Below, piece by piece: positions 1 to 8,297 of a DNA stretch of 64,000 nt. The stretch spans positions 124,001-188,000 of the forward strand of contig NZ_RJVF01000013.1 of the NCBI RefSeq assembly GCF_003752175.1. Direction: 5' to 3'. A program made the translations under genes and the position numbers. Source of the DNA: Comamonas sp. BIGb0124. Lineage in GTDB: Bacteria > Pseudomonadota > Gammaproteobacteria > Burkholderiales > Burkholderiaceae_C. The notes below the pieces were generated by a model. It saw nothing but the letters and a program-made list of their open reading frames with translations. It was not told the origin of the DNA and did not search any database. Numbering within the stretch: position 1 is the stretch's first letter; each line of letters begins with the position of its first letter.

Positions 1-2
1 TG

Positions 3-407
3 GTCGGCATCGCCGCGTTGGCCCTGGTGTTGCTGCCCGCATCGGTCGCGGGGCTGGCACTGCTCGTCGCGCTCTGGGGCATGGCCTTCGGCGGCGTGCC
101 CGTGGCGTGGTCGAACTGGGTTGCCCGTGCCGTGCCCGATCAGGCCGAGAGCGCCGGCGGCATGGTCGTGGCGTCGGTGCAATCCTCGATCGCCGCGGGT
201 GCCGCAGCCGGGGGTGCCCTGTTCAGCTTCAGCGGCATCGCCGGCGTGTTCATCGCAGGCGGCATTGTGATGCTGCTCGCGGCGGCGCTGATCGCGCTCA
301 AGGTCAAGGTCGCACCCCACAGTCTGTTGCCGATGGCACCGACCAAAAAGAACGCGGCCAGCAGACAGGCCAGGATCGATTTCCGTGAAAACTCAATCGA
401 CCTGTGA
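3..407 (+). CDS. MFS transporter, C-terminal fragment
   Basis: The reading frame is open from the window edge, so the start lies upstream. The visible part holds three or four hydrophobic helices rich in Gly/Ala, with the PVAWSNWVARAVP and SVQSSIAAGAAAGG stretches usual in the last helices of DHA1-family drug/sugar efflux permeases of the major facilitator superfamily. A short hydrophilic tail follows. It should sit in the inner membrane; the substrate is unknown. The stop is only about 25 bases from the convergent flavoprotein gene, with no clear terminator between them. Confidence 0.75.
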   Translation, partial: VGIAALALVLLPASVAGLALLVALWGMAFGGVPVAWSNWVARAVPDQAESAGGMVVASVQSSIAAGAAAGGALFSFSGIAGVFIAGGIVMLLAAALIALKVKVAPHSLLPMAPTKKNAASRQARIDFRENSIDL

Positions 408-433
408 ACTCCGCCGCTGTGCTGCGCCCTGCC

Positions 434-1327
434 CTAGCTTGCGTCTGGCCAGACCAGCGAGCGATGCACCTGTATGCCCGCCATCGCCCCATGGCCCACG
501 GCCAGCGACACCGAATGCGGTGCGCGAGCCACGTCGCCGCAGGCAAAGATGCCGCGAACCGACGTCTTGTTCTCGGCATCGGTCACGATCTGCGTGCCCA
601 TCGGGCCGTCTTCCAACGCACAGCCGGCCGCAGCCGCCACGCCGCTCGAAGGCGCACAGCGAGGCGCGGTGAACAGACCGGCAAAAGACAGCACCCGACC
701 ATCCACCAGCACCACATCGGCCACGCCTTCGATGCGGCCGATGGGTGTGTGCTCGATCGCCACGCCTCGGCCTTCGAGTGTGTGGCGAACATCGTCGGCC
801 AGCTCGAAAGCGCCGTTGAGCAGCAGCGTCACCTCGCCCCACTCGGTCAGCAGCTCGGCCTGGTGCGCAGACACAGCGCCCGTCGCCACGATGCCGATGC
901 GGCCCTGATCGAGCTCGTAACCGTGGCAATAAGGACAATGAAAAACCGACTGCCCCCACCGCTCGGCCAAACCTGTGATTGCAGGCAGCTGATCCGCCAC
1001 ACCCGTCGCCAGCAGAATGCGCCGGCTTGCATAAGACTGCCCATCGGTTGTCGTCACCGTGAAATCGTCCACCTGCCCGGCAACCGCCTCGGCCCGGCCT
1101 TGAACCCAAGTCAACGATGGGTACGCTTCGAGTTGCGCACGCGCACTTGACGCAATCTCGGCCGGGTCGCGCCCATCCTGCCCCAGAAAGCCATGCGAAT
1201 GGCTGGCAAAGCGATTGCGCCGCTGGCCCGCATCGATCACCAGCACCTTCTTGCGTGCCCGCAGCAGTTGCAAAGCCGCAGCCATGCCCGCATAGCTGCC
1301 CCCGATGATGACGACGTCATGCTGCAT
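434..1327 (-). CDS. Thioredoxin-reductase-like FAD/NAD(P) oxidoreductase
   Basis: A cytoplasmic flavoprotein of 297 aa. The N-terminus has the FAD-binding GGSYAG dinucleotide fold, the middle has a redox-active CPYC motif (FHCPYCHGY), and the C-terminus has the GIFACGDV FAD-contact motif, the usual order in the thioredoxin reductase/AhpF-C-terminal-like family. The electron acceptor is not known; many short family members of this type act without a dedicated thioredoxin. I start at the ATG giving MQHDVV because ACGGAG lies nine bases upstream; a longer frame adds 18 unlikely residues. Its start lies inside the 3' end of the Rrf2 gene, so the two are probably translationally coupled. Confidence 0.85.
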   Translation of the reverse strand: MQHDVVIIGGSYAGMAAALQLLRARKKVLVIDAGQRRNRFASHSHGFLGQDGRDPAEIASSARAQLEAYPSLTWVQGRAEAVAGQVDDFTVTTTDGQSYASRRILLATGVADQLPAITGLAERWGQSVFHCPYCHGYELDQGRIGIVATGAVSAHQAELLTEWGEVTLLLNGAFELADDVRHTLEGRGVAIEHTPIGRIEGVADVVLVDGRVLSFAGLFTAPRCAPSSGVAAAAGCALEDGPMGTQIVTDAENKTSVRGIFACGDVARAPHSVSLAVGHGAMAGIQVHRSLVWPDAS

Positions 1328-1784
1328 GGCCGACTGCTCCGTGATTCGCGTGCTTTTGGTGAGAGGCGTGGCGCTGCGCAAAATCGGCAGCCAGATCCGC
1401 CAGCGTGATTTCAGAAAAGCGACTCAGCAGCAAGGCTTCGGCTTCGACAAACGCCTTGTCGAGCGCCGCGTTCACCGACTGCTCGACCAGGCATTCGGGC
1501 GACTCATGGCGGTTGCCCATCGCAAACACGATCGGCTCGCCCAACGCCTCGTGCAACTGCCGCAGCGTGATCGCCGACAGATCGGCATCGATACGCCATC
1601 CCCCCGCATGCCCCCGGTCTGACGCCACCAGCCCCGCCCTGCGCAAAAAACCCATCGTGCGCCGAACCACCACCGCATGCGTGCCCAGGCACAACGCCAG
1701 GGCCTCGGAAGTCATCGGCTTGTCTTGCTCGGCCATGTGCAGCAACGCGTGCAGGACGGAGGATAAACGGCTGTCTCTTTTCAT
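1317..1784 (-). CDS. Rrf2-family transcriptional regulator
   Basis: This 155-aa protein has the winged-helix layout of the Rrf2/IscR/NsrR family: an N-terminal helix pair, the recognition region (HAVVVRRTMGFLRRAGLV), then the GHAGGWRI wing and the dimerisation helix. Only one cysteine (ESPECLVEQ) remains of the three that bind an Fe-S cluster in IscR and NsrR, so it is probably not a classic cluster sensor. It is first in a two-gene unit with the flavoprotein and likely controls it in response to redox stress, an inference from the arrangement. The gene overlaps its partner by 11 bases. Confidence 0.85.
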   Translation of the reverse strand: MKRDSRLSSVLHALLHMAEQDKPMTSEALALCLGTHAVVVRRTMGFLRRAGLVASDRGHAGGWRIDADLSAITLRQLHEALGEPIVFAMGNRHESPECLVEQSVNAALDKAFVEAEALLLSRFSEITLADLAADFAQRHASHQKHANHGAVGHAA

Positions 1785-2330
1785 GTAACTTATGATGTTT
1801 CATTTTGACAGACAGGTCAAGAGAGGAGAGGTGCGGAAATTACGATTGGCGTGGCTTTGCAGCAATGGTCAGCAGGAAGTGGATCGCCTGAGTAAGCCAT
1901 CCCGCCACCTTGCTGCTAACTAGGCCATAAGTTATTTGAGGGCAATTACAGCCGGTCACTGTTGAACCTGAATATCTCGAGCGACTAGGTTAAGTACTTA
2001 GCAATGAACGGACTCATTTGGCCTTTCCATGTACCCAGTTTTGGCTATTGAAATGGTCTGATAAGATCACTATGTCACGCCTACAAACTGCCCACCGCCT
2101 TCCGTAGCGAAGAAGACACCTAAGTCCTACTCTTCGGTCTATGCACGTAACCTAGGCGGTACATGGCTCTCACTTAGTAAGATGCTCTTTACCACAGCTC
2201 TATAAGACAAGCTGCCTTCATTAAGAAATCGTGGTTCAATGCTCTATTATCATTTCTCGAACATCTCGCAACAACGCGTTCTGGCCGTCGCATTTGAGGC
2301 CAAGCATCTAATTCATTAGGGTAAAACAGC
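1785..2330. other. AT-rich intergenic region upstream of the cyclase operon
   Basis: About 545 bases without a supportable gene. Base composition drops sharply compared with the flavoprotein/Rrf2 side, and all frames are broken by stops. It marks the left edge of the defence-type island and must contain the promoter of the cyclase operon. A TATTAT hexamer lies near 2244, but I see no convincing -35 partner. No direct repeats or attachment-site-like sequence were recognised. Confidence 0.5.
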
Positions 2331-3923
2331 ATGACAAGCAGGAACTGGAAGAGGGAACGTGCTCAGGAACGCATCCGCGGGTGGTTCAACCAAGTCAGCA
2401 CGGTCGAAATCAAAGAGTATCTTCGAGATACGAATCTGACCGGAATTCGGAGTGGTGTAGCCTATCGCATCGACGGCGTACACCTTTATGTCGACATTCT
2501 CAACCTTGACGAAATGCTTGGAGTGACGGGCTCAGAAGGCGTGCGGGCACACAGTCGCACGCTGCGCTTCCTAGACAGGCACTATCGAGCAGTACGCGAC
2601 ATCTTGAAGGGCGTAGACGCGATCCAGGTGGACTTCCACAATCAGCGGCTTCACGCTGTCATTGCCAAACCCTATGGCAACGAGACCGGCCGAATCCATA
2701 AAGCGGTTGCGACCGCGCAACTAATAATCGATGTACTTCAACGCACGGGGGAGAACAGCAACGACCCGCTGCCAGCGGCTAAAGTGCGGGCAGGCATCGA
2801 CTCCGGCAAGGCTCTTGCCGTCAACAACGGTCGTCGCGGCAATCGCGAGCCGCTTTTCCTTGGCGAGCCAGCCAACCTAGCAGCAAAGCGCTCGGGTGGA
2901 GGCGCCGACACAGGCATTTACATGACCAACACCGCACGTTCGGTTGTGGGCTGGAACACGGTCGACGATGAGGATAAGACAGCGTTGACTAAGGCGCAAA
3001 TCGAAAAATCCGAAGATGTCGCGGATCTACATGTCGCTGCTGATGATGTGGTCATGGACTGGGAAGAGGGTCTCTCCAACCAGCCGCTCGGCTCGTTCGA
3101 ATTCAAGAGGCACACGCCGCCGTTTGCTGACCTCGACTTGGAAACACTAACACCAGGCAATTCTCGACGCCAGGATTCGACGTCGATCTACGCTGACATC
3201 GACGGCTTTACCGCTTACGTGTCTGACAGGATCGATACTGACGACTCGGCCAAAGATGTCGTCCGCGCGCTGCATGTGCTGCGAGCCGAGCTCGATGCCG
3301 TCCTCCACGCAGACTTTAGTGGCCGCAAGATTCGATTCATCGGAGACTGCATACACGGTGTGCTGATCGAGGGGACGTCTCACACAACCGATGATGCTGT
3401 GACAACCAAAAACGCCATGCTTTGCGCAGCTGCTCTACGCAGTAGTTTCGGGGAGGCGATTGCCGTCCTCAAGGAAAAAGGGATCGACGCCGGTGAGCTA
3501 GGCATCCAGATCGGGCTGGAGCACGGTCCGACGGCAATAACCCGGCTGGGGTATAAGGGCGAGCGGACGCGTTGCTGTATCAGTCGCGCCGTGCTGCGCG
3601 CCGAGGACGAGCAGCGTCGTTGCAAGGGCAATGAAACTGCGATTGGCCCGACTACATACAATTGTGCGCCGGAGGCATTCCGCATCTTGTTCAGTGGCAG
3701 TCGGATCCGCTCGGACTTCGACTACGATGAAGCGGTCGACGCACTTGCCGACGAAGCCGACAGCCAAAAAGCAACATCGGCTTCGGCGCTCGCCACCACG
3801 TTGCCGTCGATCCAGCCAGACCGTCTCGGTCGCACCGCAGCATCGGCCACAGCGACGTTCACTCTGCCCGCACAGGCCGCAGGGCCCACGAATCCGAACA
3901 AAGTTCCGGCAGGATTCGCCTGA
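2331..3923 (+). CDS. pycC: Tandem-domain class III nucleotide cyclase (Pycsar-type PycC)
   Basis: A predicted soluble cyclase of 530 aa that should make a cyclic mononucleotide signal, in Pycsar cCMP or cUMP, on phage infection. Two class III cyclase domains are visible. Domain 1 (about 50-200) has D55 (YVDILN), D101 and a substrate/transition-state motif GEPANLAAKR (N182, K186/R187). Domain 2 (about 283-425) has the canonical YADIDGFT metal site (D289) and FIGDC (D339), but its counterpart of the Asn/Arg motif is RCCISR. The two halves may build one composite site. A roughly 50-residue Ala/Thr/Pro-rich tail follows and ends in Gly-Phe-Ala. The stop overlaps the next ATG (TGATG). A cyclase is certain; the nucleotide is inferred from the TIR effector downstream. 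Confidence 0.8.
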   Translation: MTSRNWKRERAQERIRGWFNQVSTVEIKEYLRDTNLTGIRSGVAYRIDGVHLYVDILNLDEMLGVTGSEGVRAHSRTLRFLDRHYRAVRDILKGVDAIQVDFHNQRLHAVIAKPYGNETGRIHKAVATAQLIIDVLQRTGENSNDPLPAAKVRAGIDSGKALAVNNGRRGNREPLFLGEPANLAAKRSGGGADTGIYMTNTARSVVGWNTVDDEDKTALTKAQIEKSEDVADLHVAADDVVMDWEEGLSNQPLGSFEFKRHTPPFADLDLETLTPGNSRRQDSTSIYADIDGFTAYVSDRIDTDDSAKDVVRALHVLRAELDAVLHADFSGRKIRFIGDCIHGVLIEGTSHTTDDAVTTKNAMLCAAALRSSFGEAIAVLKEKGIDAGELGIQIGLEHGPTAITRLGYKGERTRCCISRAVLRAEDEQRRCKGNETAIGPTTYNCAPEAFRILFSGSRIRSDFDYDEAVDALADEADSQKATSASALATTLPSIQPDRLGRTAASATATFTLPAQAAGPTNPNKVPAGFA

Positions 3924-5659
3924 TGTGGTGGTTCATCAGCGATCCAACGCGTCTCCTAGCTGAGCGTGGCGCGATCGATCAGTTGGTCGCGGAAGACATT
4001 GGCATAGAGAACGTCCAATGGGGTGTATTGGGGTCCGACCTCGCCTTGAAGGTGGATGTCGATCTGCGAATCGGCGACAAGGTTCGAGCGGTCACCATGA
4101 CTTACCCACTGATTTTCCCGAATGCACCACCAGTTGTGCGTCCCATTGGGGAAAACACATACTGGGGCGCTCACCAGTACGTCGTCAGCGGTGATCTCTG
4201 CCTTGAGTACCGCGCAGACAACTGGCATCCGGACCTATGCGGTGCCGTAATGCTGCGCAGTGCGTTGAAGCTAATGGCCGCCGATTTGGGTATCACTCAC
4301 ACGTCTGGTTGGGTATTACCGTCGGCGCACAACGTGACGCAAGGTCAACAAATCCGCGGGAGCTTTTACCGGATGAATATGACTACCACCGGCCAAGCCA
4401 AGCTCGCTACTGTGTCAGGAATCCAGCCAATCAAGCTCCACCAGTGCTGGGGCCCGCAAAGTATCATGGTCACGTTAACCACTGTCACAGAACAGGACAA
4501 TACGCAGTGGGTCGATCCAACAGTGCCGACAGCATTCGTCGAGGATGCACGTCTAGAGGGACGGGCTATAGCTATAGCCGCCGACGACGAGCGTCTAAAT
4601 GACATCCAAAACTTCCTCAAGGAGGGTGAGGACAGTCGCGTATTCTGGAGCAAGTTCGTCACGGACCCTATCGCCAACGACGAAGATCGCTGCCTCATGT
4701 TGGTCACGCCGAGAGGAACACGCGCATTCTACGTCCGGCCAGACGGCAGTAGGCCGTATGAGTTCGCACAGATTCCTCCCGACTCTGGCCAACGCCTACC
4801 GACCTACAACGCGCGCCTCGCAGAAAAGACGTTTGCCATCTTGGGCTGTGGCTCCCTCGGCTCCAAGGTAGCCACGACCATAACGCGTAGTGGTGCGCGC
4901 AAGTTCATCCTGATCGACGCGGACGTCCTGAAGCTCGAGAACCTTGTTCGCAACGAACTCGACGCCAAACAAGCAGGTGCGTCGAAAGCGTCTGCCGTTG
5001 CTCAGCGTCTGAAGCGCGTAGCTGCCGGCGTCGATGTAAAGGTGCACAACTTCCTGTTGGGTGGGCAAGAACCCGGTAGCAAGAACGACACGGTGGTACG
5101 AGAAATTGCCAGCGCGGACATCATCGTCGACGCTACGGGCAACCAGGACGTGTTCAACTACGCGGCAGCGGCAGCTAGGCTCAACCAGAAAACGATGTGC
5201 TGGGCACGCGTCTTTGCGGGCGGCTATGGAGGCCTGATTGCCCGCGCACGCCCCGGGCTAGATCCGAATCCGTTCGACGCGCGTGCGATGATCGACCAGT
5301 GGTGCGCTAGGCCCGGGCTTCCCGAACCACCTCAGCCGGAAAAGGACTATGCCTCGCGAACGGAGGAGGGCCCGCCGATGGTTGCTGACGATGCCGACGT
5401 GTCGGCTATCGCCGCACATTTCGCCCGCCTGCTCATCGATGCCGCCATCGGCGGCGACGACTCCGAGTTCGAATGCTCGGCCTACATGATAGGGTTGCGT
5501 AGGGAATGGATTTTCGAGAGGCCATTCGATACTTGGCCGATCAATCTCGGTTCAGGCCGGCTAGAACATACCGCTGAAGTCAACCCCGACGTGCGTGCCG
5601 AGGGCAATAAAGCGCTGCTGGAAATTTTTAGCGCCGTAACGGGGAGAGTGAGCAAATGA
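3923..5659 (+). CDS. E2-E1 fusion, Cap2-like ubiquitin-transfer protein
   Basis: A 578-aa fusion. Residues about 35-125 look like an E2/UBC fold: YPLIFPNAPP, then GDLCLEYR with C93 as likely catalytic cysteine, then NWHP. Residues about 300-525 are a ThiF/E1 adenylation domain with the nucleotide loop LGCGSLGS (307-314), D332/D334 and the N340-L-V-R343 motif; C427, C461 and C518 are candidate E1 thioester cysteines. This is the order of CBASS Cap2, which adenylates the C-terminus of its cyclase and conjugates it to target proteins. It starts within the cyclase stop and ends in an ATGA overlap with the JAB gene, so all three are co-translated. The conjugated protein is inferred to be the cyclase. 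Confidence 0.85.
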   Translation: MWWFISDPTRLLAERGAIDQLVAEDIGIENVQWGVLGSDLALKVDVDLRIGDKVRAVTMTYPLIFPNAPPVVRPIGENTYWGAHQYVVSGDLCLEYRADNWHPDLCGAVMLRSALKLMAADLGITHTSGWVLPSAHNVTQGQQIRGSFYRMNMTTTGQAKLATVSGIQPIKLHQCWGPQSIMVTLTTVTEQDNTQWVDPTVPTAFVEDARLEGRAIAIAADDERLNDIQNFLKEGEDSRVFWSKFVTDPIANDEDRCLMLVTPRGTRAFYVRPDGSRPYEFAQIPPDSGQRLPTYNARLAEKTFAILGCGSLGSKVATTITRSGARKFILIDADVLKLENLVRNELDAKQAGASKASAVAQRLKRVAAGVDVKVHNFLLGGQEPGSKNDTVVREIASADIIVDATGNQDVFNYAAAAARLNQKTMCWARVFAGGYGGLIARARPGLDPNPFDARAMIDQWCARPGLPEPPQPEKDYASRTEEGPPMVADDADVSAIAAHFARLLIDAAIGGDDSEFECSAYMIGLRREWIFERPFDTWPINLGSGRLEHTAEVNPDVRAEGNKALLEIFSAVTGRVSK

Positions 5660-6255
5660 TAGAGATTCAATTGACACTGGAATGCGCCGCCAAGCTACTG
5701 CGTGAGCTTCGTCGCGCGGGGACACATGAGATAGGTGGCATCCTAGTAGCCGAGCACGTTGCCAACAGCATTTTTCGTATCGTTGACTTGTCTGTGCAAC
5801 GTAACGGAGGCTCTTTTTCAAGGTTTTCTCGAGATGCTAGTCTACACAAGGGATTTATGCGTCGATTCCACAACAAGACTAGACATCAATATAGTAGGTA
5901 TAACTATTTAGGCGAGTGGCACTCTCACCCGAGCTTTCCTGCGTTGCCAAGCTCCAAAGACATCCTTACGATGTGCTCGCTACTCACAGCGCCAGATCAA
6001 GTGGCAAATTTCCTCGTGCTGCTGATAGTCAAACGATCGATCGCCGGTAAGCTTGAGGCATCTGCCCACGCGTTCGCACATGGCCTCACGCCAATTCGCG
6101 TGCCGTTGGCCATATACGGGCAAGACGACGCGATCACCGAGATTACCCCCTCTACCCAGCTATCTCTTCGCCAAAAACTTGCTCTGCGGGCAAACAACGG
6201 CCATTCTCGAGGGTCAACGCGTGATGCTTCGTTGAAGCAAACAATTTACTGGTAA
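5656..6255 (+). CDS. JAB/JAMM metallopeptidase, Cap3-like
   Basis: A 199-aa protein with a complete JAMM zinc-protease signature: the upstream glutamate in HEIGGIL (E25), then W-HSHP (H89, H91) and S99-x2-D102 ten residues on. In CBASS the matching enzyme, Cap3, cleaves conjugates made by Cap2 and so limits or recycles modification of the cyclase. The gene overlaps the E2-E1 gene by four bases. The C-terminal 60 residues lack recognisable features. Codon use and base composition are markedly less GC-rich than the surrounding chromosome. Confidence 0.85.
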   Translation: MIEIQLTLECAAKLLRELRRAGTHEIGGILVAEHVANSIFRIVDLSVQRNGGSFSRFSRDASLHKGFMRRFHNKTRHQYSRYNYLGEWHSHPSFPALPSSKDILTMCSLLTAPDQVANFLVLLIVKRSIAGKLEASAHAFAHGLTPIRVPLAIYGQDDAITEITPSTQLSLRQKLALRANNGHSRGSTRDASLKQTIYW

Positions 6256-6412
6256 AAAAGCGCGATGTCTATTTAACAAGAACTGCGCTCATCGTCACAA
6301 TGGATAAAAAAGAAACCTGCTATACGCTTTCTCTCTATGGGTCTAGAATCTAGCTATCCCCTATTAAAATCAGCGCTAGCACTGATTCCTTAAATGAAAA
6401 GAAAGAAGAAAA

Positions 6413-7324
6413 ATGATTGAAAGATTTTCTGGAGAAATGGGAAAACGCCTCCTCATTGAAGCGTTCTTAGGCCAGAAATTAGTCCGTGGAGCCAATGACC
6501 TGGCCCTTGCCTTGGCTGACGTGGCCGAGCTGATTTCGGTCAAAGCTGGAACCATTATTATCCAGCAGGATGCCACCGACAACGATATGTATTTTATTAT
6601 CACCGGGGCATTCGACATTGTCGTCAACAATACACCAATACGTAGACGTTTTCCAGGTGATTCCATCGGAGAAATGGCAGCCGTGGAGCCGATTCAGAAA
6701 CGGTCTGCTACCGTAAGTGCCGCTGAAGATTCCCTAGTTGCAAAAATTACTGAACACCAACTAAATGAACTCGGCACCCGCTATCCTGGCATTTGGCGGC
6801 GAATGGCGCAAGAGCTCTCAAAACGCCTAATCGAGCGCAATCACTTTGTGAACGCCAAGCGCGAAAAAATTCGCGTGTTTGTGATTTCGAGCGCTGAAGC
6901 GATTCCTGTTGCGAACTTGCTCCAATCCATGTTTGCACATGACAAGTTCCTGACTGTTCCGTGGAACCAAGGAGTATTCAGAGTTGCGAATTATACGATT
7001 GACGATATCGAACGTGAATTGGATCAATGCGATTTTGCCGTGGCGATCGCGCATGGCGACGATGTTACCACTGCTCGTGGCACACAATGGCCTGCACCGC
7101 GCGATAATGTAGTCTTCGAACTCGGCCTATTTATGGGACGTCTCGGACGTAAACGCGCAATCCTAATGGAGCCGCGCGGCGAGGGCGTTAAGCTTCCGAG
7201 CGATATGGCTGGCGTTACGACGATATCATATGTTTATGACGAAAAAAATGATTCAGAAGCAAAGTTTGGCCCAGCTGCGACTGCACTCCGTAAACATATC
7301 ATGAACCTTGGCACTATCTCTTAA
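6413..7324 (+). CDS. pycTIR: Cyclic-nucleotide-binding TIR effector (PycTIR-like)
   Basis: The 303-aa protein has two parts. Residues about 15-145 form a cyclic-nucleotide-binding domain with a phosphate-binding cassette FPGDSIGEMA...RSATV (80-101). Residues about 154-300 are a predicted nucleotide-binding TIR-like domain with RVFVISS and RDNVVFELGLFMGRLG, where E236 is the likely catalytic glutamate. In Pycsar the TIR effector binds cCMP or cUMP and depletes NAD+, stopping growth of the infected cell. A 157-base AT-rich gap separates it from the JAB gene, so it may have its own promoter; a GAAAGAAG ribosome site precedes the ATG. Confidence 0.9.
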   Translation: MIERFSGEMGKRLLIEAFLGQKLVRGANDLALALADVAELISVKAGTIIIQQDATDNDMYFIITGAFDIVVNNTPIRRRFPGDSIGEMAAVEPIQKRSATVSAAEDSLVAKITEHQLNELGTRYPGIWRRMAQELSKRLIERNHFVNAKREKIRVFVISSAEAIPVANLLQSMFAHDKFLTVPWNQGVFRVANYTIDDIERELDQCDFAVAIAHGDDVTTARGTQWPAPRDNVVFELGLFMGRLGRKRAILMEPRGEGVKLPSDMAGVTTISYVYDEKNDSEAKFGPAATALRKHIMNLGTIS

Positions 7325-7624
7325 CCAATCCTATAAAATTATATAGAAGATGAAGGTGGCCCGCGCTACGGAATGAGGAGCGAGATAAATATAATAAACA
7401 TGAAATCTGCGGGCAAATAACACGGGTGGACCAAGAATATGTTGCAACTCTACCAGTGACAAACGTGCTGAGATACTATCACTGGCAGGGTTCACAAATT
7501 CTCGGCGGTTGACTGCAGGCGTAATCACCCCTGTTGAAATTCTCAATTTCAAGTGGATTGATCACCCATATACAACAGACCCTACCCCCTCTATTCAGAG
7601 GAGCATGACCGATACGCCAGACTT
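7325..7624. other. AT-rich intergenic region at the right edge of the island
   Basis: About 300 bases, AT-rich, between the TIR effector stop and the stop of the convergent unknown gene. I see no gene, repeat or convincing terminator in it. The return to high GC occurs close to 7620. Confidence 0.4.
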
Positions 7625-8110
7625 TTAGCAGCGCCCTGATTCCATCTCCATCACCCCCCGATACCGCCCCCCCTCCACACTATCCGGACTCATCAACGCA
7701 ATCGCACGATCCACACAATCCCGCGCAGCATCAAGCGTGCTGCTCATCACCGCATCCGACGCGTGGCTATCGCGATCCGCTGTGGCCGTCATGACATCCA
7801 GACTCGCCAGAATCCCAGCCGCTTGCATGATCTCTTCCTTTGCCGTCCCTGGCACCAGATTTACACCACGCCGCGAATACGTCACGACTCGATCAGCAAC
7901 TTTCGCCGCATGCTGAATCATCGTCATGAGGTGCTCGTGCGCAAGGAGCAATTCGTTCTCCTCTGCCCCCTCAAAGAAGTGGCCAATCACGAATAGCGTG
8001 CCGGTCAGGCGATTCAGATCCGCTTCAATCAATGCACACAGATCGATGTCGGAGAACTGATGGGCCGCAGGCTCAGCCGATTGAGGTTGAGATTGGGTGG
8101 AACCGGTCAT
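7625..8110 (-). CDS. Unknown protein, first copy of a duplicated RNA-led locus
   Basis: A 161-aa, mostly helical soluble protein of unknown function, beginning with a Gln/Ser-rich stretch and continuing FSDIDLCALIEADLNRL. It is roughly 80-85 percent identical by eye to the protein encoded at 20970-21446, differing mostly at the N-terminus and last 15 residues. Its ATG overlaps the stop of a 50-aa ORF (ATGA), and both lie behind a structured leader RNA. The arrangement resembles phage immunity operons in which a C4-type RNA represses a small coupled ORF and the gene behind it. No catalytic motif, signal peptide or membrane segment is visible. Confidence 0.75.
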   Translation of the reverse strand: MTGSTQSQPQSAEPAAHQFSDIDLCALIEADLNRLTGTLFVIGHFFEGAEENELLLAHEHLMTMIQHAAKVADRVVTYSRRGVNLVPGTAKEEIMQAAGILASLDVMTATADRDSHASDAVMSSTLDAARDCVDRAIALMSPDSVEGGRYRGVMEMESGRC

Positions 8111-8259
8111 GCTGCACCTCCCGTTTGGAAGGCGCAGACAATCATCGTGGCGCCGCTGTGCGCGTAGACGATGAGTCGACTGGGGGAATGAAGATCGGCC
8201 TGTTCAGGCGGATCTGGCACAGCACGATGGCTGGCATTAAAGACGACGAACGTCATCAT
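8107..8259 (-). CDS. 50-aa ORF coupled to the downstream unknown gene
   Basis: A short reading frame of 50 aa starting MMTFVVFNASHRAVPDPP, with AGGAG seven bases before its ATG and a TGA overlapping the ATG of the next gene. The second locus has a matching 49-aa ORF with the same N-terminal 18 residues apart from one substitution, the same ribosome site and the same ATGA overlap. Such conservation argues it is translated. It probably opens the message for the downstream gene, like the coupled ORF in C4-regulated phage operons; a separate function is unknown. Confidence 0.7.
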   Translation of the reverse strand: MMTFVVFNASHRAVPDPPEQADLHSPSRLIVYAHSGATMIVCAFQTGGAA

Positions 8260-8297
8260 GGTCGGGCTCCTGTTTGAGACCAGAGACCACTTCGATG

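Noticed and set aside
6394-6421. Earlier ATG for the TIR effector at 6394
   Set aside because: That frame stops after eight codons; the ATG at 6413 opens the full protein.
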